A stretch of DNA of 64,000 nt from assembly GCF_000014885.1 (NCBI RefSeq), contig NC_011566.1, positions 5,268,501-5,332,500 of the forward strand, read 5' to 3'. This document shows positions 1-8,213 of the stretch, piece by piece. The position numbers were made by a program, and so were the translations under genes. Below the pieces are notes generated by a model. The model saw only the letters and a program-made list of their open reading frames with translations, made no database searches and was not told where the DNA came from. This stretch comes from Shewanella piezotolerans WP3. GTDB lineage: Bacteria > Pseudomonadota > Gammaproteobacteria > Enterobacterales > Shewanellaceae. Each line of letters starts with the position of its first letter. Position 1 is the first letter of the stretch.

Positions 1-255
1 ATCATGACTGATGGTACACAAGCCCCCGATGATGAGCTACCGCAGACAGGTGTTAGTTTAGAATGGGAGCGGCACTTATCTTCGATCTACATTCAGCACC
101 ATGAATATGGTACCCGCTCGACCACGATAATAATGAAAGATAAACACGGGAAAGTGCTCTTTTCAGAAGTGCGCTATGACGGTAAAGGCAGGAACCTCGG
201 CCGTGATGACTTTACCATTCAACCTCAAAATATAACGACTGGGCATTTAACCTAA
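1..255 (+). CDS. NRDE-family protein, C-terminal fragment (5' end outside window)
   Basis: The open frame runs in from the left edge without a start, so only the last 84 codons are visible. The pattern TQAPDDELPQTG-(V/x)-SLEWE followed by 'SSIYIQ..EYGTRSTTI' and 'FSEVRYD' is the conserved C-terminus of the NRDE / TANGO2-like family, cytosolic proteins of poorly defined function (Ntn-hydrolase fold proposed for the family). Its stop overlaps by a few bases the stop of the convergent gene on the other strand. The family call rests on recognised motif wording in the tail only; the N-terminal NRDE motif is not in view. Confidence 0.75.
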   Translation: MMTDGTQAPDDELPQTGVSLEWERHLSSIYIQHHEYGTRSTTIIMKDKHGKVLFSEVRYDGKGRNLGRDDFTIQPQNITTGHLT

Positions 256-674
256 TCGGAAGTATGGTCGTGGGTTATCACCCAACGATCATCTATCTTC
301 TCCACTAACAAAGTGAACACGCCATTTGGATTGTCTTTAACACGCTCAAGAGACCATCGTCCAACCACTATTGCTGCGTAGTTGCTGAGCATCTTAGTCT
401 CTTTAATTGTAAATGTAAGATGGCCTAAGGTCGCCTTGTCTGGGTAATGCTTTTTGTAGGCTGCCAGTGTTTCTTCCCAGCCATAACGGAACTTACCATT
501 AGAGACAAAACGCATCTGCTCATTATTCCAATACCCTTGCATATAAGCATCAAGATCGCCGCGGTTCCACGCCGCTTCTTGCTGCTCCAATATACTTGCA
601 ATATCATCGGTCGGTACTGCATTTACACTGAATGCTACACATAACAGTAAAACGCTAATTCCTTTTTTAAACAT
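252..674 (-). CDS. Secreted SnoaL/DUF4440-like (NTF2-fold) protein
   Basis: A protein of 140 residues with a clear signal peptide (KK, then a hydrophobic stretch ending near VNA). The mature part, with 'ILEQQEAAWNRGDLDAYMQGYW' and a late 'GRWSLER..GVFTLLVEKIDDRWVITHDHTS', fits the DUF4440/SnoaL-like NTF2-fold family, small ligand-binding or enzyme-like proteins with no fixed function. The ATG chosen here has a GGAG-type ribosome site just upstream; an in-frame GTG twelve bases earlier lacks one. It is probably periplasmic. The gene is convergent with the NRDE gene, and no operon partner is evident. Confidence 0.75.
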   Translation of the reverse strand: MFKKGISVLLLCVAFSVNAVPTDDIASILEQQEAAWNRGDLDAYMQGYWNNEQMRFVSNGKFRYGWEETLAAYKKHYPDKATLGHLTFTIKETKMLSNYAAIVVGRWSLERVKDNPNGVFTLLVEKIDDRWVITHDHTSD

Positions 675-812
675 GGCTCTCTCCACACTCAGGTGATTGG
701 GTGTACTATACCCAATTACACATCTAAGATCTTGTTACCAATTATGCAGGCTCATTGGTAAAAGTCACAGAAAACAATAATACTTATAAAAATAGCTAGG
801 CGGTTTGATCTT

Positions 813-1364
813 ATGTTTCAATCATTTTGCAAAGGTTTGCTAAAAGTCAGTGGCTGGAAAATAGCTGGTACACTGCCAACCGATCATCAATATGTTGCCA
901 TCGTAGGTCCACACACCAGTAACTGGGACTTCATCATTGGTGTTTTAGCTCGTGGTGCGCTAGGTGCAAAAATTAACTTTCTCGGTAAGCATCAACTTTT
1001 CATTGCACCATGGGGCTGGTTCTTCCGCGCTATCGGCGGCACTCCAGTAGACAGATCTAAAAATAACAACCTAGTAGATGCTGTCGTTGATCTATTTAAA
1101 TCTAATTCTCACTTTAGCTTAGCACTTGCACCAGAGGGCACTCGCAGCCCAGTTACCCGCTGGAAAACGGGGTTTTACCATATAGCCAATAAAGCTCAGG
1201 TACCGATCATCACAGTTGGACTCGATTTTGATAATAAAACGGTCGTTATACCAGAAGGGATGCAGACTACAAATGACATTCAACATGACATGGAACATAT
1301 CATCAAGTTTTACCGCTCTATTAAAGGTCGCCACCCAAAAGTCATTCCCGATTTTAAAAGTTAA
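813..1364 (+). CDS. 1-acyl-sn-glycerol-3-phosphate acyltransferase-like (PlsC family)
   Basis: A 183-residue protein of the PlsC/LPLAT superfamily, which transfers fatty acyl groups to lysophospholipid-type acceptors at the inner membrane. The H-x4-D catalytic box is HTSNWD at about residues 34-39, and the acceptor-binding block PEGTRS is at about 107-112. 'GGTPVDR' near residue 75 is another family block. It is shorter than housekeeping PlsC (about 245 residues) and has no obvious N-terminal membrane anchor, resembling the short 'acyltransferase' paralogues common in Shewanella and Vibrio. The exact acceptor cannot be told. It is followed 80 bases later by a LysE-type gene on the same strand. 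Confidence 0.8.
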   Translation: MFQSFCKGLLKVSGWKIAGTLPTDHQYVAIVGPHTSNWDFIIGVLARGALGAKINFLGKHQLFIAPWGWFFRAIGGTPVDRSKNNNLVDAVVDLFKSNSHFSLALAPEGTRSPVTRWKTGFYHIANKAQVPIITVGLDFDNKTVVIPEGMQTTNDIQHDMEHIIKFYRSIKGRHPKVIPDFKS

Positions 1365-1446
1365 TACCAATCTGTATGAGCTTAATTGCTTAAAGCTAAA
1401 TAGCCCGTTATAGTGCAGCCAGTTTTCAGACATTGTATAAAATATT

Positions 1447-2067
1447 ATGAGCATTGATACTTGGCTGCTGTACCTCTTCGCCATTCTACTGATTGCCATC
1501 TCCCCAGGCACTATGGCTGTTCTGTCTATGGGCCATGGCATCCATTACGGTAAAAGCCGTAGTGTAGCGACCGCTTTTGGTAGCGTAACATCAGCACTGA
1601 TTCTAATGATGGCATCGGCTGCCGGCTTAGGTGCCCTGTTAAATGCTACGGAATATGGATTTACTATATTGAAATGGTGTGGCGGAGCCTACTTACTGTT
1701 TCTTGGTGTTAAGTTGCTGCTGACTAAAGCTGATGGACAAGGGTTAAAGCTAGAGCGTACCAAGGGAACTGGTCAGCCTTATCAACTGTTTAAACAAGCC
1801 TTTTTAGTGGGGATAAGCAATCCTAAAGATCTACTATTTTTTGCAGCTCTGTTTCCACAGTTCATCGATATCACAGCTCCACAAGGCCCACAATTAGCTA
1901 TTCTTGCAATCACCTGGGCTGTAGTCGATTTTAGTTTTGTAATGATTTATGCCTGCATGGCAAATGTGCTCGCGCCGACGCTAAAATCAAGTAATAAGCT
2001 ACATTGGTTTGATCGCACTAGCGGCGGAGTATTTATCACTCTCGCCGCCATATTACTAATCCGTTAA
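1447..2067 (+). CDS. LysE/RhtB-family amino-acid exporter
   Basis: A 206-residue membrane protein with the RhtB/LysE N-terminal signature (ISPGTMAVLSMGHGIHYGKSRSVATAFG) and about six hydrophobic segments. The family exports amino acids such as homoserine, threonine, leucine or lysine. 'GISNPKDLLFFAALFPQFI' around residues 120-138 is the typical central block. The substrate cannot be predicted. The gene is convergent with gltS (4 bp between stops), so an amino-acid exporter and an amino-acid importer sit tail to tail. Confidence 0.85.
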   Translation: MSIDTWLLYLFAILLIAISPGTMAVLSMGHGIHYGKSRSVATAFGSVTSALILMMASAAGLGALLNATEYGFTILKWCGGAYLLFLGVKLLLTKADGQGLKLERTKGTGQPYQLFKQAFLVGISNPKDLLFFAALFPQFIDITAPQGPQLAILAITWAVVDFSFVMIYACMANVLAPTLKSSNKLHWFDRTSGGVFITLAAILLIR

Positions 2068-2071
2068 CCCG

Positions 2072-3295
2072 TTATAATATAAAGCCGATATAACCCTGCA
2101 ATACAATCAAGTTAACAATATCGATGAAGAAGGCACCTACAATTGGCACCACCATAAAGGCTTGTGGTGAAGGACCATTTCGAGAAACCAGCGCCCCCAT
2201 ATTCATGACAGCAGTGGGGGTTGCGCCCATGCCAAAACCACAATGACCTCCCGCTATAACCGCGGCGTCATAATTTGAACCCATCAACTTGAATGTTACG
2301 AAGTATGCAAAAAAGCCAAGTACTGCTGTTTGCACCAACAGAATAATCAACAGCGGTATAGCGAGATCAAAAATTTCCCACAGTTTCAAACTCATCAACG
2401 CCATCGCTAGAAACAGTGATAAAGACACAGTACCTAGTATATCGACACATTCACTATTGGTCTTATAACCTCTGGTCAATTCGGTCAAGTTGGTAATCAC
2501 TACCCCAAGAAATAGTGCGTAAACAAAGTCTGGCATTTTCATCCAGCTAATATTGAATACCGACACCAAATGCTCAATCCATCGGGCTCCAGCCACACAA
2601 AGCAGCAGAATGAATAGCGTTTCCATGACGCTCTTAGCGGTCACTCGATCTTCTTCTAATTGATCATAGGTCACCAGATCGGGGTGATCTTTATGGTGAT
2701 TACCACCTATACCATAAGATGACTCAAGCTTATGCTTATCAATAAGTCTTTGCGCGACGGGGCCACCTATAATGCCGCCCATGACTAAACCAAATGTTGC
2801 CGCAGCCATGGCAAACTCTAGCGTACTCATGCCGTAGTTTTCAGCAAAGGTCTGTGACCATGCAGCGCCAGTACCGTGGCCACCTGACAGTGTAATTGAA
2901 CCGGCAACCAGCCCCATTAAGGGTTCTAACCCCAAAGCCGTCGCTAAACTTACACCAACAGCATTTTGAATAACAATGTAAACGGAAGCAATGCCAAGGA
3001 ATATAAACACCTTCTTGCCGCCTTTTGCTAACAGCTTATAGCTTGCCGCCAAGCCAACCGTACTAAAAAACATTAGCATTAAGGTATTTTGCATCGGCAA
3101 AGAAAACTTAAGGGTAATATTCTGAAAATGTAGCAAGGTGGTGATAGCTGCTACCACTAACCCGCCTATGATAGGTTCTGGGATATTATACTTTTTAAAG
3201 AAGCCAACATGACGATTTACGCTATGCCCAATAAATAGCACAAGAATTGCGACTAAAAATGATTCCAGCTCTCCGATTGAATATACGGTATTCAT
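2072..3295 (-). CDS. gltS: Sodium/glutamate symporter GltS
   Basis: A 407-residue inner-membrane protein, the usual GltS length, with about ten hydrophobic segments. Two re-entrant-loop GGxGTG-type motifs are visible: SGGHGTGAAW at about residues 137-146 and GGHCGFGMGATPTA at about 347-360. The family imports L-glutamate with Na+, which suits a marine organism. The ATG start follows directly on the upstream intergenic region and no competing start is closer to the conserved N-terminus. It is monocistronic; the upstream intergenic region carries no other gene until the DUF2986 microprotein. Confidence 0.93.
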   Translation of the reverse strand: MNTVYSIGELESFLVAILVLFIGHSVNRHVGFFKKYNIPEPIIGGLVVAAITTLLHFQNITLKFSLPMQNTLMLMFFSTVGLAASYKLLAKGGKKVFIFLGIASVYIVIQNAVGVSLATALGLEPLMGLVAGSITLSGGHGTGAAWSQTFAENYGMSTLEFAMAAATFGLVMGGIIGGPVAQRLIDKHKLESSYGIGGNHHKDHPDLVTYDQLEEDRVTAKSVMETLFILLLCVAGARWIEHLVSVFNISWMKMPDFVYALFLGVVITNLTELTRGYKTNSECVDILGTVSLSLFLAMALMSLKLWEIFDLAIPLLIILLVQTAVLGFFAYFVTFKLMGSNYDAAVIAGGHCGFGMGATPTAVMNMGALVSRNGPSPQAFMVVPIVGAFFIDIVNLIVLQGYIGFIL

Positions 3296-3448
3296 AACAC
3301 TCCTATCCGTTACTTCGGCTTAAGCTTACAACGCTAAAGCAAAAATTAGCCGGCTATTCTGTCATATCTATTAGGGCAATTAATATTAGCTGCGTCCGAA
3401 TTATGGCTATCTATTGTAATAAAGTTACCAAATTGCACAACAATCAGC

Positions 3449-3610
3449 CTATTCAGCGACTATTGATGCGCCCTCTTGCTCAGCTAGCGTTGCTAAACGT
3501 TCTCTTTCTGCTTTAGAAACGTACTTTGGCTTATTAGCAGTATTGAGTTTCGCATTGGCTTTTTTAACCTTGCTCATATGTTTTTTTGTGATTTTTTTAG
3601 TGCGGTTCAT
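3449..3610 (-). CDS. DUF2986 microprotein (53 residues)
   Basis: A very basic small protein beginning MNRTKKITKKH and continuing through 'KKANAKLNTANKPKYVSKAERERLA'. The KANAKL...NKPKY(V/I)SKAER pattern matches DUF2986, a microprotein family widespread in Shewanella and Vibrio with no known function; the Lys/Arg content suggests RNA or ribosome association (inference). The frame ends in TAG after 53 codons. No strong Shine-Dalgarno is visible before the ATG. It stands alone between gltS and MITE copy 1. Confidence 0.8.
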   Translation of the reverse strand: MNRTKKITKKHMSKVKKANAKLNTANKPKYVSKAERERLATLAEQEGASIVAE

Positions 3611-3709
3611 AGATTTATACTTTTGAGAGATGAGCCAGTTAAATATTATAGTTTATAGACAGCTACCGCGAGGGGGAGTGACAAGCTAATTGACCAAAAA
3701 ATCAGTCTC

Positions 3710-4023
3710 ATACCAATTGCATTAAGTATTTGACCAATTCAGAGCCCCTCAGCCTTTTCAATTCAAAGCGCATTGGTAAAGAAATGGTTATTCCCTTTTA
3801 AGCCAATGCAAAGCAGAAGTGGAAAGACTGAGGGGCTCACGTAGTGCGGGTTTCAAAACGCTGTATGCTTCGCTATGGGATTTGGATATACGACTAAATG
3901 GATTTAGGAGGTAGAGCGAAGCTGGATGCCAGAGCCGAGAATAACTATTAGCTCAAATTCCACTACTTGCCTACAGCGTTTTGAATTCCCGCTGAATGGT
4001 CAAACTTTTAATGCAATTGGTAT
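3710..4023 (+). repeat. MITE-like element, copy 1 (314 bp)
   Basis: A non-coding element with near-perfect terminal inverted repeats of about 32 bases that begin ATACCAATTGCATTAA at each end and continue into TTTGACC-ATTCAG. A second copy of identical length lies at 31210-31523 in reverse orientation, and a third, longer and interrupted by an insertion sequence, at 17331-18969. It carries no open frame, so it looks like a non-autonomous element mobilised in trans; no matching transposase is in this window. Flanking target duplications cannot be assigned because the ends are self-complementary at the edge. Confidence 0.9.
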
Positions 4024-4084
4024 CATTTAAAGAGCTCGCTGCCATGCAATAAGACAAAACAGCCAGCCCTCTAATTATATCAAG

Positions 4085-5527
4085 CTATTGGTTAGCCATG
4101 ATATTTTCGATTATTTTTGTAGTAGAAATACCATCTTCAAAACACAGTATCTTAACTAATCCGCCAGCAGCAATAACTTCTTTACCACCAGCAATATCTT
4201 CAATCTTATAGTCGCCACCCTTAACGAGTAAGTCAGGTAATAAACGAGCAATCACTCTTTGCGGCGTGTCTTCACTAAACGGCAGCACCCAATCCACAGA
4301 CGCAAGACCCGCTAACACAGCCATTCTACGACCCACTGGATTTACTGGACGACCATCTCCTTTTAAGCGCCTGACAGAGTCATCATCATTAACAGCAACA
4401 ATCAATCTGTCGCCTTGGGCTTGCGCCTCCTGTAAATAGCTCACATGACCAGCATGTAAAATATCAAAGCAGCCGTTGGTCATCACCACGCGCTCACCAC
4501 GTAACCGAGTTTGCTCAAGTGCGTACATGAGCTGATCTTCAGTCACAACCCCAAAGCCAGTCTCACTATGATGAGTATCAGACAATGATTCGATAAGCTC
4601 AATGCGGCTCACCGTCGAAGTACCGAGTTTAGCAACCACAATACCAGCAGCTGTGTTAGCGATTGCACACGCTTCAGCCATAGTACTTCCAGCGGCCAAT
4701 GAAGTCGCCAGTGCAGAAATAACCGTATCCCCAGCACCCGTGACATCATGTACCTCTCGAGCTACCGTAGGAATATGAAGCTCTTTATTTTCAGCCGTAA
4801 TCAACGTCATTCCCTGCTCAGAACGAGTAACTAACAGCGCTTCTAAATCAAACTCTTCAAGTAATTTATGCGCTTTTTCAACCAAATCAGCTTCACTGGT
4901 AACAGCTCCTGCAACCAACTCAAACTCATGCAGGTTTGGGGTAAGCAGCGTTGCACCTCGATATTTAGAAAAATCGCTTCCCTTTGGATCGACTAACACT
5001 TTGACCCCTTGAGACTTCGCTTGCTGAATAAAAGCTAGCGGCTCGATCAAAGCACCTTTGGCATAATCAGATAAAATAACCACATCTACATCAGCTAAAG
5101 AGTTTGCGGCGCTGTCCAACAACGCTTGGCTATCTGCTTGCTGGTAAGGTTCTTCGAAATCTAGACGAATGAGTTGTTGGCTACGCGACATCACCCGCAA
5201 TTTAGTAATCGTTGGTTTATCTGCAACCACGTGCCATTTAGGCTCAACACCCAAAGCTTGAATGCCGGTCGTTAATGCTGCTGCGGTTTCGTCTTCACCA
5301 ACAATACCCGCTAAAGAGACTTGGCCGCCCAAGGTCGCAATATTCAGTGCTACGTTTGCCGCTCCACCGGGACGATCTTCTAATTGGTTAATGCGCACAA
5401 CAGGCACTGGCGCTTCGGGCGAAATACGTCCAGTCGGCCCCGTCCAATAACGGTCAAGCATCACATCACCGACCACAAGAACCTTAGCTTTTTCAAATGC
5501 TGGCAGAGAATCTTTCATAACACTCAT
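4085..5527 (-). CDS. hldE: Bifunctional heptose-7-phosphate kinase / heptose-1-phosphate adenylyltransferase HldE
   Basis: A 480-residue cytosolic enzyme for ADP-heptose synthesis. The N-terminal PfkB-type kinase domain shows 'GGAANVALN' near residue 54 and the catalytic GAGD at 264-267. The C-terminal nucleotidyltransferase domain shows GCFDILHAGH with HxGH at 358-361. It phosphorylates D-glycero-beta-D-manno-heptose-7-P at C1 and later adenylylates the heptose-1-P; HldD, encoded about 1.3 kb away on the other strand, then epimerises the product. An alternative start three codons in (MKDSLPAFEKA) aligns better with the E. coli N-terminus. The gene faces away from the GT9 gene, with about 245 bp between them. 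Confidence 0.97.
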   Translation of the reverse strand: MSVMKDSLPAFEKAKVLVVGDVMLDRYWTGPTGRISPEAPVPVVRINQLEDRPGGAANVALNIATLGGQVSLAGIVGEDETAAALTTGIQALGVEPKWHVVADKPTITKLRVMSRSQQLIRLDFEEPYQQADSQALLDSAANSLADVDVVILSDYAKGALIEPLAFIQQAKSQGVKVLVDPKGSDFSKYRGATLLTPNLHEFELVAGAVTSEADLVEKAHKLLEEFDLEALLVTRSEQGMTLITAENKELHIPTVAREVHDVTGAGDTVISALATSLAAGSTMAEACAIANTAAGIVVAKLGTSTVSRIELIESLSDTHHSETGFGVVTEDQLMYALEQTRLRGERVVMTNGCFDILHAGHVSYLQEAQAQGDRLIVAVNDDDSVRRLKGDGRPVNPVGRRMAVLAGLASVDWVLPFSEDTPQRVIARLLPDLLVKGGDYKIEDIAGGKEVIAAGGLVKILCFEDGISTTKIIENIMANQ

Positions 5528-5772
5528 TACTTTTACAAAATATTAGTCCTTAATTGTACCTAATTTTAGTTCGAGCTGTTACTTAATCTACGTAACTTTC
5601 TAGCTGAGGCACTTTTACTTTTGTGGCTTAGCTACACAAAACATCATCCCGAACAGCCCTCTTACTACTAAAACTGATATAATCAGCAGTTAAAGTCAGA
5701 TTAATTTGACCCTAAAGCCATCTGTGTTAAAAATATTGAAGACCGCAGAACAAGTTAACCCAATAGTGCGAA

Positions 5773-6786
5773 ATGATAATGAAGAGAATCCTAGTTTTTA
5801 GACATGATAAAATTGGTGACTTTGTACTGCTTTGGCCTGCCTTGAGTTTACTCAAAAACGCTATGCCAGATACCAGCATTGAAGTGTTTGTAACGCCAGT
5901 ACTTAAGAGTTTTGCGCTCGCTTGCCCTTATGTTGATCATGTTATTGTCGATAGCGGTGATGATCAGGCAATACGTAAAGAGATCGACGCACGTCAATAC
6001 GATGCTGCATTGGTTTCTAATTCTCAATTCCGAATATATAAAATCATTCGTAATCTAAATATTCCCTATGTGTTAGCGCCTAAACATAACTGGTATCAGT
6101 ACTTTTATAAAAACCGAACAGATGCACAATACAAGGTCGGTGAAGGCTGCTGGCGCGGCGGCTGCATGTTAATCGAGGCCTTTTTAACTGCGCATAACAT
6201 GACGATTCCAGCGCTTCCCAAAAGATATTGGGATGTCACAGCAGAGCGTGAGCATTGGCAACAATATTACGGTAAACAAAATGACGAAAAGTTGATTTTT
6301 GTTCATCCTGGTACCGGAGGGTCCTCAGGTAGTTTACCAACAAAAGACTTTATAAAGCTCATCACCCAAGTTGATCAATCAACTCAGCATAAATGCAGGT
6401 TTGTGCTAACGTTTAGCGGTGAAGAGGCGAACTTAGCCGGAGCTATATTTGATGAGGTTAGCAAGCAGGGCGTCAATATTACCCTTGCCAAACCACTAAA
6501 AGATCTAACTGATTTTGCAAAATCTATAGTTGCTGCAGATATGTTTATGGCTGGCTCGACGGGTCCTTTGCATATTGCAGGACTGCACAACGTGCCAACT
6601 GTCGGCTTTTACGCAGGCAGAAAATCTCAACCCAAAGTGCGCTGGCAGACGTTGAGCGAACAACATAAACGCTTAGCATTTACACCACCAGAGAGTAAAC
6701 GAACTGGTCGCGACATGAGTTTAGTTGATATTGATTATACAGCGAAAAGCATCGCAGAATTTTTAAATACTTACTACACAAAGTAA
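5773..6786 (+). CDS. GT9-family LPS heptosyltransferase-like glycosyltransferase
   Basis: A 337-residue glycosyltransferase of family GT9, which moves heptose from ADP-heptose to the LPS inner core on the cytosolic face of the membrane. The N-terminal 'RILVFRHDKIGDFVLLWPALSLLK' holds the GD motif, and the C-terminal 'MAGSTGPLHIAGLHNVPTVGFY' is the GT9 donor-site block with S/T-GP-H. A second ATG two codons in (MKRILVF) may be the real start. It is closely similar in plan to the GT9 gene at 23075. It lies 53 bp before hldD on the same strand, so the two probably form an operon. Confidence 0.9.
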   Translation: MIMKRILVFRHDKIGDFVLLWPALSLLKNAMPDTSIEVFVTPVLKSFALACPYVDHVIVDSGDDQAIRKEIDARQYDAALVSNSQFRIYKIIRNLNIPYVLAPKHNWYQYFYKNRTDAQYKVGEGCWRGGCMLIEAFLTAHNMTIPALPKRYWDVTAEREHWQQYYGKQNDEKLIFVHPGTGGSSGSLPTKDFIKLITQVDQSTQHKCRFVLTFSGEEANLAGAIFDEVSKQGVNITLAKPLKDLTDFAKSIVAADMFMAGSTGPLHIAGLHNVPTVGFYAGRKSQPKVRWQTLSEQHKRLAFTPPESKRTGRDMSLVDIDYTAKSIAEFLNTYYTK

Positions 6787-6839
6787 GTCTGTCCTTTTAA
6801 GGTATTGTGAACAATACCGCCCTAAAAGTGGAAATAAAT

Positions 6840-7793
6840 ATGATAGTAGTCACAGGTGCAGCAGGATTTATCGGCAGCAATTTAGTCAAAGCCCTTAACG
6901 ATATGGGTCGTAATGACATTATTGCCGTGGATGATTTAACCGACGGTACAAAAATGTTCAATCTAGCGGATTGTGAGATCGCAGATTATCTGGACAAAGA
7001 TCAATTTCTTGAGCAGATAATAGCAGGTGAATTCGACGGAAAGATTGAAGTTATTTTCCATCAAGGAGCATGCTCATCCACCACCGAGTGGGATGGCAAA
7101 TTCATGATGAGCAATAACTATGAATACTCTAAAACACTGCTGCAGTTTTGTGATAGAACAAAATGCCAATATATCTATGCTAGCTCAGCTTCGGTCTATG
7201 GCGGTAGCGAGAAATTTATTGAGCAAAGAGACTTAGAAAAGCCACTTAATGTCTACGCTTACTCTAAATTCTTGTTTGACCAATATGTACGTCAACAAAA
7301 GCCAAACTGCCAAGTTGCCGGCCTCAGGTATTTCAATGTCTATGGCCCAAGAGAACAGCACAAAGGCGGCATGGCAAGTGTAGCTTTCCATTTCAATAAC
7401 CAGCTCAATGCTAACGGGATCTGCCGTTTATTTGAGGGGGTTGATGGTTATGAAAATGGTCAACAACTACGTGATTTTGTATACGTTGAAGATGTTGTCA
7501 AAGTTAATCTATGGTTATGGCAAAATTCTGAGGTTTCAGGCATTTTCAACTGCGGTACAGGCCAAGCACAGAGTTTCAATGATGTTGCAAACGCTGTTAT
7601 CGCACACCACGGCAAAGGCGCCGTCGAGTACATTCCATTCCCGGATAAACTAAAGGGTGCATATCAAAGCTACACCCAAGCAGATCTAACAAAGTTACGA
7701 GCTGCAGGTTACACCGCTGAGTTTAAGACTGTTGAGCAAGCTGTACCTGAGTATTTATCTTGGTTAGCGACGCAACACTTTATTGGTGAGTAA
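6840..7793 (+). CDS. hldD: ADP-L-glycero-D-manno-heptose 6-epimerase HldD
   Basis: A short-chain dehydrogenase of 317 residues. It opens with the Rossmann loop VVTGAAGFIGSN at residues 3-14 and carries the catalytic S/Y/K set (ASSASVYGG, then YAYSKF). The enzyme inverts C6 of ADP-D-glycero-D-manno-heptose, the last step of heptose-donor synthesis after HldE. The ATG used begins exactly at MIVVTGAAG; an in-frame GTG 33 bases upstream would add an unrelated N-terminus. Its stop is followed by a hairpin and a convergent TagD-like gene. Confidence 0.97.
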   Translation: MIVVTGAAGFIGSNLVKALNDMGRNDIIAVDDLTDGTKMFNLADCEIADYLDKDQFLEQIIAGEFDGKIEVIFHQGACSSTTEWDGKFMMSNNYEYSKTLLQFCDRTKCQYIYASSASVYGGSEKFIEQRDLEKPLNVYAYSKFLFDQYVRQQKPNCQVAGLRYFNVYGPREQHKGGMASVAFHFNNQLNANGICRLFEGVDGYENGQQLRDFVYVEDVVKVNLWLWQNSEVSGIFNCGTGQAQSFNDVANAVIAHHGKGAVEYIPFPDKLKGAYQSYTQADLTKLRAAGYTAEFKTVEQAVPEYLSWLATQHFIGE

Positions 7794-7800
7794 ATACTGT

Positions 7801-7834
7801 TCCCATAAACTACTGAGGTTTATGGGATCTCTTT
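7801..7834 (+). terminator. Hairpin terminator between hldD and the convergent TagD-like gene
   Basis: The inverted repeat TCCCATAAAC / GTTTATGGGA (10-bp stem, 7-base loop) starts seven bases after the hldD stop and is followed by TCTCTTTT. It overlaps the stop codon of the convergent gene, so it may serve both strands. Confidence 0.6.
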
Positions 7835-8212
7835 TACCACTTCAATTAGCTGTGTGGTAGATATCGCAGGTGTACGTGGTAGGTATATCACATCACATAG
7901 TGGTTTTAGATGGTCAAACTTTCCTTCCCAGTCATCCCCCATTACCAAGCAGTCAGCTTTATGCACTTTAATGTACTCGGCCTTTAATTCAAGGGACTCT
8001 TCCAAAAACACTTCATCAACGCAACCCAATGCACTAACAATACGCATACGATCACGTTCGTTGCATACTGGATAACGCTGTTTTTTAGAAAAATTAAGCG
8101 CATCAGATGAAACACCCACAGTTATATGTGTTCCCACCTTTTTTGCCCGCTCGATAATATTCAAATGCCCAATATGGAACATATCAAACGTACCAAAAGT
8201 GATGATTCTCAT
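7820..8212 (-). CDS. TagD-like glycerol-3-phosphate cytidylyltransferase
   Basis: A 130-residue nucleotidyltransferase of the TagD size class. The N-terminus RIITFGTFDMFHIGHLNII carries HxGH at about residues 13-16, and the C-terminal ISTTQLI corresponds to the (R)TxGISTT block. The family makes CDP-glycerol from CTP and glycerol-3-phosphate. The stop of the CDP-glycerol transferase-like gene lies one base before this start, so the two are almost certainly translationally coupled, which strengthens the CDP-glycerol reading over other adenylyltransferases. An alternative substrate such as ethanolamine phosphate cannot be excluded from sequence alone. Confidence 0.85.
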   Translation of the reverse strand: MRIITFGTFDMFHIGHLNIIERAKKVGTHITVGVSSDALNFSKKQRYPVCNERDRMRIVSALGCVDEVFLEESLELKAEYIKVHKADCLVMGDDWEGKFDHLKPLCDVIYLPRTPAISTTQLIEVVKEIP

Positions 8213-8213
8213 T